A stretch of 64,000 nucleotides of DNA from Actinomadura fibrosa (GTDB lineage: Bacteria; Actinomycetota; Actinomycetes; Streptosporangiales; Streptosporangiaceae): contig NZ_CAACUY010000004.1 of NCBI RefSeq assembly GCF_900659615.1, forward strand, positions 84,382 through 148,381, given 5' to 3'. This document shows, piece after piece, positions 22,942 to 30,882 of the stretch (the first letter of the stretch is position 1; the number at the start of each line of letters is the position of its first letter). The position numbers and the translations under genes are program-made. A model generated the notes under the pieces. The model searched no databases and was not told the origin of the DNA. It worked only from the letters and a program-made list of their open reading frames with translations.

Positions 22942-23208
22942 ATGAAGAACCTACCGGCCGACGTCGGCCCGTACGAGGACGTGTGCCAGGCCGCCGCCGC
23001 CGTCCGCGATACCTACGCCGCGGCGCCCGACCGGCCCGCCACGTTCGGTCAGTTCAACTCCGAGCAGTTGCTCACGGCGTGCGAGGCCGCCGGCGTCGAG
23101 CTGGGCGCCTGGGATCGCCTGATCGTCGACTGGCTCACCGGCTGGGAGCCCGAGACCGTCGCCGTCGTGGTGGGCTTGGTCCTGCGTGCGGCGGAGGCTA
23201 ACCGATGA
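22942..23208 (+). CDS. Small hypothetical protein, first gene of the transfer block
   Basis: An 88-residue acidic protein with a helical central part (FGQFNSEQLLTACEAAGVELG) and a hydrophobic end (ETVAVVVGLVLRAAEA). No family is recognised. It begins at ATG 22942 and its stop overlaps the DUF2637 gene by 4 bp (ATGA), so it belongs to the same transcript. Similar short genes precede DUF2637 proteins in other actinomycete elements (general knowledge, not checked). Confidence 0.65.
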   Translation: MKNLPADVGPYEDVCQAAAAVRDTYAAAPDRPATFGQFNSEQLLTACEAAGVELGAWDRLIVDWLTGWEPETVAVVVGLVLRAAEANR

Positions 23209-23972
23209 CGCGCGCGAGGGTCTGGGCGACGGCCGCGTTCCTGCTCGGCGTCGTCGTCTCCGTCGCGGCGAACGTCGCGCACACCTACTACGTCCCCGGG
23301 GCGTCCGGCCGCCCGCCGCTCGGCGCGCAGCTCGCCGCCGCGTTCTACCCCCTCGCCCTGCTCCTGGTCGTCGAGATCCTCGCTCGGGTGCCGTGGCCGC
23401 GTTCGCTCGGCTGGGCGTTCGCTCGGTACGGCGGGACGGCCGTCGTCGCCCTGGTCGCCGCCCTCGTCTCCTATCGCCACATGGCGGCCCTGCTCGACGC
23501 CTACGGCGAGGACGTCCTGACGTCGCGCATCGGGCCTCTCGCGGTCGACGGGCTCATGGTCGTAGCCTCGTTCGCCCTGCTGGCGCTCGGCCGTCCGAGC
23601 GGCAACCAGGACGCCCCGGACGTGCTCCCGGTCGCCGAGGCCGAGGCGCTCCCGGACGGGTACGCGCTGTGGGACGACGTCGAGCCCGAGCCCGAGCCGC
23701 CGGCGCTCGCGTGGTGGCCGCTCCCGCAGCTCCCCGCGGGCGACCAGGCCGACGAGGACGAGCGCGAGGACGAGGCCGCACCCGACCCGACGTCGCCCGT
23801 ACCCGGCGTACCCGGCGACGTGATCGAGCGCGCGGTCGAGCTGTTCCGCGACGACATCGAGGCGGGCCGCGTGCCCACCTACCGGAGCGTCAAGGACAGC
23901 CTGAACGTCGGCCAGAAGCGCGCCCGGCGAGTACGCGAGTACATGGCCGTACTCGCCTCGTCACCTCGGTAA
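23205..23972 (+). CDS. DUF2637 membrane protein (Spd-type transfer accessory)
   Basis: A 255-residue protein. Four hydrophobic segments within residues 1-130 include the family landmarks AAAFYPLALLLVVEILARV, ARYGGTAVVALVAALVSYRHM and SRIGPLAVDGLMVVASFALL. An acidic Pro-rich linker follows, then a C-terminal helix-turn-helix-like segment (YRSVKDSLNVGQKRARRVREYM). DUF2637 proteins accompany FtsK-like transfer proteins in conjugative elements of actinomycetes and are thought to help intramycelial spread. It overlaps the upstream gene by 4 bp. Confidence 0.85.
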   Translation: MTRARVWATAAFLLGVVVSVAANVAHTYYVPGASGRPPLGAQLAAAFYPLALLLVVEILARVPWPRSLGWAFARYGGTAVVALVAALVSYRHMAALLDAYGEDVLTSRIGPLAVDGLMVVASFALLALGRPSGNQDAPDVLPVAEAEALPDGYALWDDVEPEPEPPALAWWPLPQLPAGDQADEDEREDEAAPDPTSPVPGVPGDVIERAVELFRDDIEAGRVPTYRSVKDSLNVGQKRARRVREYMAVLASSPR

Positions 23973-23978
23973 ACGCGG

Positions 23979-24019
23979 CCGGGCCCCGGTCAGCTTCCTA
24001 GGGCACGCCCGGGGCCCGG
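23979..24019 (+). terminator. Hairpin after the DUF2637 gene
   Basis: An 11-bp perfect GC stem (23979-23989 with 24009-24019) and a 19-nt loop lies between two genes of the same direction. Without a U-tract it may act as an attenuator or an mRNA end. Confidence 0.5.
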
Positions 24020-24044
24020 TCCTCCCTTGAGAGGAACCACCATC

Positions 24045-24260
24045 ATGACCCGACGTCGGAGTACGCGGCGAGTACGCCGTACCTCCTGGATCGATGACGT
24101 GCTGTCCGCGGGCGTCGTGGGCGCCGCGCTGTACGTGCTGCTGCACCTCGTCCTGACCGCTCCCGTACCCGTCGCCGCCGTGGTGGCGCTGGTCGGGTTC
24201 GGCTTCTGGCTCGGCGTCTCCACGCCGATCCCGCGGATCGTCTGGAGGCGGCGCCGATGA
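24045..24260 (+). CDS. Small membrane protein of the transfer block
   Basis: A 71-residue protein with an Arg-rich start (TRRRSTRRVRRTSW) and two hydrophobic segments (VLSAGVVGAALYVLLHLVL and PVAAVVALVGFGFWLGV). ATG 24045 is chosen because GAGAGGAA lies 8 nt upstream; the frame also has a TTG at 24027. The stop overlaps the next gene (ATGA). It is probably a small spread (Spd) protein in the conjugation membrane complex; inference from position only. Confidence 0.68.
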   Translation: MTRRRSTRRVRRTSWIDDVLSAGVVGAALYVLLHLVLTAPVPVAAVVALVGFGFWLGVSTPIPRIVWRRRR

Positions 24261-24535
24261 CGATGTCCCACACCCCGCCGCGGCCGGTCGGCCCCGACCC
24301 GTCGCTGTGGGCTCGTCTGCGCGCCGTCCTGCGCGGCCTGTGGCTCGTCGCCTGGACGGTCGCCCGTACGGCCGCCGCGGCGCCGCTGGCCCTGCTGGGC
24401 GCGCGGTTCGGCATCTCCCCGGGATGGGCGCGCAGGCTCGGCCTGCGCATCGCCGACCGGTACCGGCTCGGCTACCACGGCGCCCGCGAGGGCGACGTCA
24501 TCGACGACCAGGACGACGAGGAGGGACGCCGGTGA
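24257..24535 (+). CDS. Hypothetical protein of the transfer block
   Basis: A 92-residue protein with one hydrophobic segment (LWLVAWTVARTAAAAPLALLGARF) and an acidic C-terminus (DVIDDQDDEEG). Coupled at both ends: ATGA with the upstream gene and GTGA with the downstream gene. No family is recognised. Tight coupling to the FtsK-like gene two steps later suggests a role in transfer. Confidence 0.65.
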   Translation: MTMSHTPPRPVGPDPSLWARLRAVLRGLWLVAWTVARTAAAAPLALLGARFGISPGWARRLGLRIADRYRLGYHGAREGDVIDDQDDEEGRR

Positions 24536-24894
24536 GCGGCAAGTCCAGGATTCCCGAGCTGGCCGACATCCCGTTCACGGGCGCGAAGTCGATCACGGAG
24601 TACTCGCAGGCCGGGCGCCGGATCTGCCGTGACCTGGCGATCGAGTTCGACATGGGCGCCGAGGAGGTCTACCAGGCGCTCGTGGCGACCGCGCGCGGCA
24701 ACCCGCTGCTGTTCGGCGTCGACATCCGGATGCGGGCACGGCGGGTGTCCAAGCGGCTCAAGCGCGCCAGCGAGCACCAGGCCGCGGCCGGCGCCGAACT
24801 GGTCGCGTTCTGGGCGCAGTTCCGCAAGGAGTTCGCCGACGTTCTCAACCCGCCCAAGCAGCCCAAGCAGCCGTTCGACTTCAAGGACGAGTGA
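24532..24894 (+). CDS. Hypothetical protein directly upstream of traB-like gene
   Basis: A 120-residue soluble protein. SITEYSQAGRRICRDLAIEFDMGAEEV, LVATARGNPLLFGVD and a basic helix RRVSKRLKRA suggest a helical, possibly DNA-binding, protein. GTG 24532 overlaps the preceding stop, and the gene ends three bases before the translocase start. A protein of this position and size recurs before FtsK-like genes in these elements, but I cannot assign a function. Confidence 0.68.
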   Translation: MSGKSRIPELADIPFTGAKSITEYSQAGRRICRDLAIEFDMGAEEVYQALVATARGNPLLFGVDIRMRARRVSKRLKRASEHQAAAGAELVAFWAQFRKEFADVLNPPKQPKQPFDFKDE

Positions 24895-24897
24895 CCC

Positions 24898-26892
24898 ATG
24901 GCAGACAAGCAGCTCACCGTCAGCAGCGGCGAAACCTCGTGGGAGCGGGTCAAGGCGGCGCAGGCGTCCAAGCTGATGACGCTCGCGCCGCCGTGGGCGC
25001 TGTGGCCGGTCATCGGCGGTATCGGGACGGCGCTGCACGCGCTGTTCGGGCACGGGACGGCCGCGGCGTGGTCGGCGATCGGCCTGACGCTCGGCGCCGT
25101 CCTGCTGACGACCGTGACGTTCCTCGTCGCCCATGAGCGCGGGTTCCTGGGCCGCGGGTCGGCGACGTGCACCACGGCGGCCGTGTCGATGTGGGTCGAC
25201 GCGTGCTCGGTCGCCGGGTTCACGCAGCCGGTCATCCTGTACTTCTGGCTCGCCGGCGGCCTCGTCCTCGCCGCGGCCTGGAACATCCGGACCGCGATCC
25301 GCTCCAAGCAGGGCGCGCACGGCATCACCGACGCCCTGTCGTTCCTGTTCGACGCCAACAAGGACAAGGCCAGCCTGTCCGGCGCCCGCATGGCCACGCT
25401 GGAGGCGGGCGAGCGGAAGATCGAGGCGGCGATGGCGCTCCCGGCGGGCGAGAAGACCGTCGGGGACGTCCAGAAGAAGACCGAGCACATCGAGGGCGCG
25501 ATGGGCCTGCCGCCCGGCGCGATGACCGTGAGCCCGAACCTCGACCGCGCTGACCTGGCGCACGTCACCATCTCCGATCCGCGGGTGCTGCGGACGCCGT
25601 TGCCGTGGCCGGGACCGTCCCGGCCGGACGCGTCGGTCGCCGAGCTGCTCCGTACGGGCGTGTTCCAGGACGGCACCGACGCCGAGCTGTACCTCGTCGG
25701 CGACCACCTCCAGGTGATGGGGCGGACCGGGTCGGCCAAGTCGCTGGGCGCCGGCTGGAACCTGCTGGCCGAGCTGTTCTCCCGCCCGGATGTCGCCGTG
25801 CTGGCCGCGGACCTGTCCAAGGGCGAGCAGACGCTCGGTCCGTGCCGCGAGGGTCTGCACCGGTTCGAGACGGCCAAGGAGGGTGCGACGGCGCTGATCC
25901 GGGACGTCTACGGCCAGATCAAGCCCCGTACCGACTGGCTCGCCGCTCGCGGCTTCACCGCGTGGGAACCCGGATGCGGGCTGACGTACTGGGTCGTGTG
26001 GTTCGAGGAGGCCGCCAAGACCTTCGCGCAGATCAGCGACAAGGACGAGGAGCTGTTCAAGGAGATCGTCAAGGAGATCCGCTCCGCCGGCGGGACGGTC
26101 GTGCTCTCCCTCCAGCGCGCGGACTGGACGCAGATGAGCACGCTCGTCCGCGGGCAGCTCTCCAAGATGTGCTTCGGCGTCGAGAGCAGCGCCGACGCCT
26201 CGTTCGGCATCTCCGAGGCGCAGGACGAGGCCGGGTGCCGTCCCGAGCTGTGGGGCAAGCGCTACCCCGGCATGGCCTACCTGGACGCCACAGGGGTCGA
26301 CGAGGGACACCTCGCGATGCCGCTGCGCACGTTTCTGTGGGACAAGTCCGGCGACCAGATGCGCGCGCACTGCTCGCGGTTCCCCGCCGCGGCCAAGCAG
26401 ATGGACGAGTTCACCGAGGCCATCACGCGCGGACGTGTCGGCCAGGCCGCGCCGGCGGGAACACCTACCGGCGTGACCGAGGACGAGGACGAGCGCGACG
26501 AGCGCGACGACCAGGGCGACGAGGAGTGGACGCCCACGGTGGCGACCGAGGACCCGGACCCCTCTATCCGGACCACGCTCGACGACCCGATCGAGGACGA
26601 CCCGGACGACGCCGAGTTCACGTTCACGCGGCCCGCGCAACGGCTCACGTCCGCCGAGACGCGGACGGCGATCCTGAGCCAGTTGGCGGCCTGGATGGAC
26701 GAAGGCAAGGAGGACTTCAGCACCAAGGACCTGGCGCCGATCTGGACGGCTGCGGGCACGTCCCGGCCGACCGTGCAGCGCATCCTCGCCAAGCTCCGCG
26801 ACGAGGACGGCGTCATCGGCTACGACGAGACGAGCCAGCGGCACACGCTGTTGCAGCGGCCGGGCGCGGTGCCCGAGCGGGTGCCGGTGTAG
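24898..26892 (+). CDS. FtsK/SpoIIIE-like DNA translocase, main conjugal transfer protein (TraB/TraSA type)
   Basis: A 664-residue membrane-anchored ATPase that moves double-stranded DNA between mycelial cells in this class of element. Three to four hydrophobic segments lie within residues 30-140. The motor domain has Walker A GRTGSAKS and Walker B as LTYWVVWFEEAAK, then a sensor-like VVLSLQRADW. An acidic linker (ATEDPDPSIRTTLDDP) leads to a C-terminal winged helix (FSTKDLAPIWTAAGTSRPTVQRILAKLRDEDG), the domain that reads the 8-bp transfer sites in pSVH1 TraB. Start ATG 24898 has AAGGA upstream. No relaxase is encoded, consistent with the double-stranded mechanism. Confidence 0.9.
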   Translation: MADKQLTVSSGETSWERVKAAQASKLMTLAPPWALWPVIGGIGTALHALFGHGTAAAWSAIGLTLGAVLLTTVTFLVAHERGFLGRGSATCTTAAVSMWVDACSVAGFTQPVILYFWLAGGLVLAAAWNIRTAIRSKQGAHGITDALSFLFDANKDKASLSGARMATLEAGERKIEAAMALPAGEKTVGDVQKKTEHIEGAMGLPPGAMTVSPNLDRADLAHVTISDPRVLRTPLPWPGPSRPDASVAELLRTGVFQDGTDAELYLVGDHLQVMGRTGSAKSLGAGWNLLAELFSRPDVAVLAADLSKGEQTLGPCREGLHRFETAKEGATALIRDVYGQIKPRTDWLAARGFTAWEPGCGLTYWVVWFEEAAKTFAQISDKDEELFKEIVKEIRSAGGTVVLSLQRADWTQMSTLVRGQLSKMCFGVESSADASFGISEAQDEAGCRPELWGKRYPGMAYLDATGVDEGHLAMPLRTFLWDKSGDQMRAHCSRFPAAAKQMDEFTEAITRGRVGQAAPAGTPTGVTEDEDERDERDDQGDEEWTPTVATEDPDPSIRTTLDDPIEDDPDDAEFTFTRPAQRLTSAETRTAILSQLAAWMDEGKEDFSTKDLAPIWTAAGTSRPTVQRILAKLRDEDGVIGYDETSQRHTLLQRPGAVPERVPV

Positions 26893-26910
26893 ATGAGAGG
26901 AGTAGCAGGC

Positions 26911-27114
26911 ATGGCGAACGGTACGCTGCGGCCCCGCCGCGAGACGCTGGAGGAGGCGCGCGAGCGGGGGAAGCCGGACGACATCAGCGACAGGGCATGG
27001 GAGCTCTACCTCGGTTCGCTCGATCCCGAGATACAGGCGCTCGTCCGGCGGGCGCCGAAGATGACGCCCGAGCAGGCCGCGCGCCTGCGGCGCCTGTGGA
27101 ACGGCGGAGGCTGA
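26911..27114 (+). CDS. Small hypothetical protein after the translocase
   Basis: A 67-residue charged protein (ETLEEARERGKPDDIS, SLDPEIQALVRRAPKMTPEQAARLRRLW). ATG 26911 is preceded by AGGAG at 8 nt. It is 18 nt downstream of the translocase stop and followed by a perfect hairpin, so it ends the transfer operon. No family is recognised. Confidence 0.7.
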   Translation: MANGTLRPRRETLEEARERGKPDDISDRAWELYLGSLDPEIQALVRRAPKMTPEQAARLRRLWNGGG

Positions 27115-27195
27115 CGCAGGCGCGCACGGCTGCGCACGGGCTGCGCGCCCACGCATGTTGATCATGCTGCCCGCGGGTGCCCACGCCAGTGCCCA

Positions 27196-27227
27196 AGAGG
27201 GGTGCCCGCTCAGGTGGGCACCCCTCT
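27196..27227 (+). terminator. Terminator of the transfer operon
   Basis: A perfect 12-bp stem (27196-27207 with 27216-27227) with an 8-nt loop, between the end of the rightward block and a leftward gene. There is no U-tract. Confidence 0.75.
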
Positions 27228-27269
27228 GACCTGTCTATCCCTCCCCCAGCCCCCGCCCGGGTGCCCGGG

Positions 27270-27506
27270 TCACTCCTTGCGCGGCCGGCCGCCCTTCCGG
27301 GCTCGGCGCTCGGCAAGCTCCCGCTCGGCCTGGTCGAGCTTGGCGCGCTCGTCCTCGTCCCCGTGCTCGCGAACTACGCCGCGCATGTGGTCGACGAGAT
27401 CCTCCGACCGGTTGCGCGAGAACACCCGATCGCACACGCTCCCGTACGCCTCCCAGAGCGGATCACTGACGCGCAGCTTCCGGATGGGGGTGTGGTCAGT
27501 CGTCAT
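27270..27506 (-). CDS. Small ribbon-helix-helix-like DNA-binding protein
   Basis: A 78-residue protein: IRKLRVSDPLWEAYGSV is the strand-helix opening typical of CopG/Arc-type RHH proteins, RNRSEDLVDHMRGVV is the second helix, and a basic tail RRARKGGRPRK follows. ATG 27506 has GGAGGAG 6 nt upstream. It is divergent from the zinc-binding-like gene at 27703, and three TGTGGCYACA sites lie between them. It may control copy number or transfer as small RHH proteins do in such elements (inference). Confidence 0.72.
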   Translation of the reverse strand: MTTDHTPIRKLRVSDPLWEAYGSVCDRVFSRNRSEDLVDHMRGVVREHGDEDERAKLDQAERELAERRARKGGRPRKE

Positions 27507-27520
27507 CGAGCACTCCTCCG

Positions 27521-27588
27521 TGTGGCTACAAAGAATCCTGGCACAGCTCTTGTGTGGCCACAAGGTAGCGCTTAGACTGTGGCCACAG
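27521..27588. promoter_or_regulatory. Operator cluster between divergent element genes
   Basis: TGTGGCTACA (27521-27530), TGTGGCCACA (27553-27562) and the 12-bp perfect palindrome CTGTGGCCACAG (27577-27588) share TGTGGCYACA. The last two are 25 bp apart centre to centre. The pattern fits a GntR/KorSA-type repressor or the RHH protein. Confidence 0.65.
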
Positions 27589-27702
27589 GGTTTAGCGGTA
27601 CCGACGAAACCGCCCCAAGTCCCTCCGCCACAGGGAACGGGCCCCGCCCGGCGACACCACCGCCAGACGAGGCCCTTGACCGGACACAGGAGGTCCGACC
27701 CA

Positions 27703-28287
27703 GTGAACGAGCGTAACCACCACCCCGCAGCCCCGCCCGCGACGACACGGGAGCACGTCGCCGGCACCGCCCTGTCCCCCTCCGAGCGTCCGGCCCGTCC
27801 GGGCGAGACCTGCACGTGCGGCCGTATGGCGACGACCGTGTTCCTCACCGAGCGGTTCGGCGAGGTCGGGTACTGCGGCCAGCAGCACCCCCGCGCCGCC
27901 GAGCCGTACGGCGCGGACGAGAACGAGCCGTGCAAGGAGTGCGGCACCATGGAGTTCCTCTACCTCGACCAGGTCAACGACGCCAAGCGCCTCGCGTGCT
28001 CGCTGCCGCACTCGACGCCCGGCGGCGGGACGACCAAGGACGCGCGTCGTCCCATGACCCCCGACGAGCGGGCCCTCACGGCGGCGGAGACGGCGACCCT
28101 GCTGCGCCGCATCGCCAAGCGCATCGAGCGCGAGCACGGGAAGACGGCCGGGCGCACGATGTGGAGGGCGCTCGACGCGGTGTTCTCCCAGAGCACCACC
28201 GACGACGAGGCGGCCGAGCTTCTCGGTCTCGTCGGCCACGCGCGGTGGGACGAGGCCGCCCGGCGGATGGACGAGCTGAAGGTCTGA
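27703..28287 (+). CDS. Hypothetical protein with putative zinc-binding cysteines
   Basis: A 194-residue protein. The N-terminal half has paired cysteines (ETCTCGRM, GYCGQQH, EPCKECGTMEF) suitable for one or two zinc sites. The C-terminal half is helical (LRRIAKRIEREHGKTAGRTMWRALDAVFSQ, AELLGLVGHARWDEAARRMDEL). GTG 27703 is chosen because AGGAGG lies 9 nt upstream; the open frame extends much further up without a start signal. A strong terminator follows at 28313. Function unknown. Confidence 0.72.
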   Translation: MNERNHHPAAPPATTREHVAGTALSPSERPARPGETCTCGRMATTVFLTERFGEVGYCGQQHPRAAEPYGADENEPCKECGTMEFLYLDQVNDAKRLACSLPHSTPGGGTTKDARRPMTPDERALTAAETATLLRRIAKRIEREHGKTAGRTMWRALDAVFSQSTTDDEAAELLGLVGHARWDEAARRMDELKV

Positions 28288-28312
28288 GTTGAGCTGATCT
28301 CAACCCAGGTCG

Positions 28313-28356
28313 GAGACCTGCATCGCCCTTATGGGGGGTGCAGGTCTCTTCGTTTC
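28313..28356 (+). terminator. Terminator after the cysteine-rich gene
   Basis: A perfect 10-bp stem GAGACCTGCA (28313-28322)/TGCAGGTCTC (28339-28348) with a TTCGTTTC tail. From here to 28557 no gene is supported; an inverted GTTGACG/CGTCAAC pair lies at about 28391-28425. Confidence 0.8.
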
Positions 28357-28557
28357 TACATCGTCCCTGGTCAGCCTGCCCGTAAGGAAGTTGACGGCGG
28401 GCGCGACCTGCGGAAACGTCAACCACTAGGCGCTGCCCGGCAGTCGCCAGGCTGGGGGCGACGAGAGACGAGTCGACCATATGCACCCCGACCTCAACAT
28501 GGTCCCGACCTGGGCGAACACCATGTGCGCGGTGCCGGGGACATGGTGCGCCGGGCG

Positions 28558-28797
28558 TCAGTCCTCGGCCGGCTTCACGAACGTCCCGCGACCGGGCGAG
28601 GTGACGACCAGGCCCTCGTCACGGAGCGCGTCGACCGCCTTCTTGACCGTCTTGGCGTTCAGCCCGAACTCCTCCTCCAGAGCGACGAGGCTCGGGAGCC
28701 GCTTGCCCGGCGCGTACGTGCCGTCCTCGATCCGCTCGCGCAGGAGCGCCAGCAGTTGCAGCCATGGCGCGGTCACGTCGTCGGGGTCGATGGACAT
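28558..28797 (-). CDS. Single-domain GntR-type repressor (KorSA-like)
   Basis: A 79-residue winged helix: PWLQLLALLRERIEDGTYAPGKRLPSLVALEEEFGLNAKTVKKAVDALRDEGLVVTSPGRGTFV is the complete GntR DNA-binding domain with no effector domain attached. Short GntR repressors such as KorSA control transfer and replication in pSAM2-type elements. ATG 28797 lacks a clear ribosome-binding site; upstream in-frame extension is unlikely. A palindrome ACACCATGGTGT lies 56 bp upstream, suggesting autoregulation. Confidence 0.85.
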   Translation of the reverse strand: MSIDPDDVTAPWLQLLALLRERIEDGTYAPGKRLPSLVALEEEFGLNAKTVKKAVDALRDEGLVVTSPGRGTFVKPAED

Positions 28798-28840
28798 GAT
28801 CGAAACGCTACGTGACCAGGGGAAACCCTTCCAAGGTAGG

Positions 28841-28864
28841 GTGCACCGTGGCACACCATGGTGT
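28841..28864 (-). promoter_or_regulatory. Palindromic operators upstream of the GntR gene
   Basis: GTGC-N6-GCAC (28841-28854) overlaps the 12-bp perfect palindrome ACACCATGGTGT (28853-28864). This is the natural position for autoregulation of the leftward GntR gene and control of the rightward gene at 28988. Confidence 0.6.
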
Positions 28865-28987
28865 GGGGGCGTAGCATCGTCCTCACGTTCCGCCACGGCG
28901 GGACGAGGCGCGGTCGCCCGCCCGGCGTCCCCGGGAACCCCGACCGGCGGGGACCGCGTCTCCCCTCCCCGACTCTGGAGCCGAGCC

Positions 28988-29284
28988 ATGGACACCGTCG
29001 TCGACACCAGCTCGCCGCCCTCACGCCTGTACGCCCTGGGCGCCCGATTGACCGTCCACGGGTTTGAGACGGTGCTCACCGCGCGCGGCCTGTCCGTGCT
29101 GAACCATGAGGCGCCCGGATGCTGCGACCTCGTCTCGTGCCGCTCCGACTGCATCCAGTGCAGGCCCCGCCGTGACGACAGCGACCGCCTGTGGTTCTTC
29201 ACGAGCTGGGGGCACCCGATCGCCGAGGCCGAGCGCGTGATCGATGCGGCCGTCCTGGTCGCTGGGTATCTCAGGATCGGGTGA
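28988..29284 (+). CDS. Small hypothetical protein with APGCC motif
   Basis: A 98-residue protein. LYALGARLTVHGFETVLTARGLSVLNHEAPGCCDLVSC is followed by RLWFFTSWGHPIAEAERVIDAAVLVAGYL. ATG 28988 has TGGAG 7 nt upstream. The protein at 48666-48968 in the chromosome is a clear relative: it shares APGCC, LWF(F/Y)TSW, PIA(E/Q)A(E/D)RV and GYL. Such genes often sit near XRE-type regulators in actinomycetes, as the chromosomal copy does here. Function unknown. Confidence 0.75.
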   Translation: MDTVVDTSSPPSRLYALGARLTVHGFETVLTARGLSVLNHEAPGCCDLVSCRSDCIQCRPRRDDSDRLWFFTSWGHPIAEAERVIDAAVLVAGYLRIG

Positions 29285-29488
29285 AGCCGGGGCGGCGCCG
29301 CCGGGACACCCCCGAGGCTCGGCCGCGCCGTCCCTCCACACACCGCGGGCCCGGCGGACTGTCGGGGAAGTCGGGTCCGCGGGCAGACTGGACGTCCGCC
29401 CGTCAGGGCGTCCAGAACGAGCCGGGTCGGTCACTACGCGGGTGGACCGGCCCGGCTCACCTGCGTCCGGCCGGATGCGGAGGAGAGG

Positions 29489-30085
29489 TCACCCGCCGAA
29501 CGTCATCGGCTCGCCGTTCGCCTGGCCGAGCAGCTCGGCGAACGCCAGGACCTCCGTGTGGTTCTCGCGCAGGATGCGGAACGCCTTGGTCTCGGCCTCC
29601 CGGATGCGGAAAGGATCGCCGCCTGTGTGGCGGAGGAGGCGCTGCCGGTCGTCGCCGCACCCGAACCGGTTCCCGGCCGGCAGGACGTGACAGCGAAGCC
29701 CGTGCACCCACTGGTCGGCCGCCGCGTACACGGTGGCGCTCGCCTGGTCGCTCGGAGTGCGGAACCGCGTCAGGCCGCCGCCACCGAGCCGGGCGACCAC
29801 GTCCACCAGCGTCACGCCCGGCAGATGCCGCGCGACCACCGCGTGGGCGGCCTCGTGCTCGCAGGTGGTACGGAACTCCACGTCGTAGTCGCCGCTCCAC
29901 GACCGCCGGGCGAACTCGTGGATGTCGTCGGCCACGTGCCTGCGCGGGCCGTCCCCGAGCACGCGCGCCCGCATGAGGCTGGTGAACAGGTCGTTGCCGA
30001 GGCCGCGCCACTCGTCCACCACGGCCCTGTCACGGGCGTCCAGCTCCTCGTACATCTGCCGCACGAGCGCGTCCGACGACGTCAT
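29489..30085 (-). CDS. Putative zinc metallopeptidase with HEAAH motif (M41-like fragment)
   Basis: A 198-residue protein. The stretch CEHEAAHAVVARHLPGVTLVDVV matches the HExxH helix of FtsH-type (M41) peptidases and the strand after it, but no AAA+ domain is present. A helical N-terminus precedes it. The later region (FRIREAETKAFRILRENHTEV) resembles the helix that supplies the third ligand in M41 enzymes. ATG 30085 has GAGG 7 nt upstream. It is the last gene of the long leftward operon. Candidate roles are host-factor cleavage or anti-defence, both inference. Confidence 0.7.
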   Translation of the reverse strand: MTSSDALVRQMYEELDARDRAVVDEWRGLGNDLFTSLMRARVLGDGPRRHVADDIHEFARRSWSGDYDVEFRTTCEHEAAHAVVARHLPGVTLVDVVARLGGGGLTRFRTPSDQASATVYAAADQWVHGLRCHVLPAGNRFGCGDDRQRLLRHTGGDPFRIREAETKAFRILRENHTEVLAFAELLGQANGEPMTFGG

Positions 30086-30201
30086 GACCGCACCTCACCG
30101 GATGCGGCGCTGCGGTGCCCGTCCTGCGGTCCTGAGCCGTCCCGGGGCATCTGCCGGGCCTCACTCCGGAGTCCGCGCACCCGGGCGATCTGCCGGGTCA
30201 C
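30082..30201 (-). CDS. Possible very small gene coupled to the HEAAH gene
   Basis: A 39-codon frame with GTG at 30201 whose stop overlaps the next ATG (ATGA), filling an otherwise empty gap in a tightly packed operon. The product is basic and polar (VTRQIARVRGLRSEAR...). There is no clear ribosome-binding site. The frame continues upstream into the neighbouring gene in another phase, so it may be spurious. Confidence 0.25.
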   Translation of the reverse strand: MTRQIARVRGLRSEARQMPRDGSGPQDGHRSAASGEVRS

Positions 30202-30220
30202 GCTGGCGGGCGTTGGGACC

Positions 30221-30634
30221 TCACGCGCTTCGGCGGTGCCCGTAGGCGAGGACGAGCCCTCGATCCAGGAGCCACCGGCCCCCGACCTGGCGCCCCATGC
30301 CCTCGGCCGCGAGCTGGCGGATGCGCCGCTCGGAGAGGCCGAGGAGGGCTGCCGCCTGCGCTGTGTCGATCTCATGCACCGAGGATGCGGCGGCTTCCGC
30401 GAGCTGCTCGGCAGCGCTTCCGTCCACGGCAACGGGGAGCGCCTCGTACTCCGCGGCGGCCCGGCGGAGCGCCCGCCGTGCGGCGTCCAGCTCGGGGCGA
30501 ATCCAGGGCTGCGCCTGCGCCATGCGGTCGAGCTGCTCGGCGACGCGGGGCGAGACCATCAGGGCGTGCAGAGCGTAGGCGGCGAACCCCGTGACGAGCG
30601 CGCCCTCGACGTAGCGGGACGGCGGGTCGGTCAC
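30221..30634 (-). CDS. Helix-turn-helix protein of the leftward operon
   Basis: A 137-residue protein. The middle is helical (PELDAARRALRRAAAEYEAL). The C-terminus is a MerR/excisionase-like wHTH: IDTAQAAALLGLSERRIRQLAAEGMGRQVGGRWLLDRGLVLAY. GTG 30634 overlaps the upstream stop (GTGA). Its position after the terminase-like gene recalls small DNA-binding proteins in phage packaging or regulation modules. Target unknown. Confidence 0.72.
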   Translation of the reverse strand: MTDPPSRYVEGALVTGFAAYALHALMVSPRVAEQLDRMAQAQPWIRPELDAARRALRRAAAEYEALPVAVDGSAAEQLAEAAASSVHEIDTAQAAALLGLSERRIRQLAAEGMGRQVGGRWLLDRGLVLAYGHRRSA

Positions 30635-30882
30635 GGCCACGTCCCGAACCGCTCCCGGAACGGCCGCGGACCGGTCGCACCGCGCTTCACCGCGACCACG
30701 TCCGCCAGGACGTCCACCGCGTCGCCGAGCTCCGTCCGGTCGCCGTGCTCGGCGACGAACGCGAGCCGGGCGCCCTTCCACGCCTCCAGTGAGGCCGACC
30801 AGTCACCCGGCCAGTCCGCGGGCTCGAAGCGCAGCAGGCGGCCGGGGACCTCCGCGCCGCGCACGCGGTCCCGGGGCCTCAC
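30631..30882 (-). CDS. Small hypothetical protein next to the terminase-like gene
   Basis: An 83-residue protein (RLLRFEPADWPGDWSASLEAWKGARLAFVAEHG, LADVVAVKRGATGPRPFRERFG). GTG 30882 overlaps the stop of the P27-like gene and its own stop overlaps the next start, so it is embedded in one coupled series. No family is recognised. Confidence 0.65.
   Translation of the reverse strand: MRPRDRVRGAEVPGRLLRFEPADWPGDWSASLEAWKGARLAFVAEHGDRTELGDAVDVLADVVAVKRGATGPRPFRERFGTWP

Noticed and set aside
22653..23201. Plus-strand frame of 182 codons across attL
   Set aside because: It reads through the tRNA fragment and has Arg-rich shadow composition. The gene at 22942 in another frame is better supported.
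28481..28985. N-terminal extension of the small APGCC gene up to 28481
   Set aside because: The stretch overlaps the GntR gene and its operators; ATG 28988 has its own ribosome-binding site.
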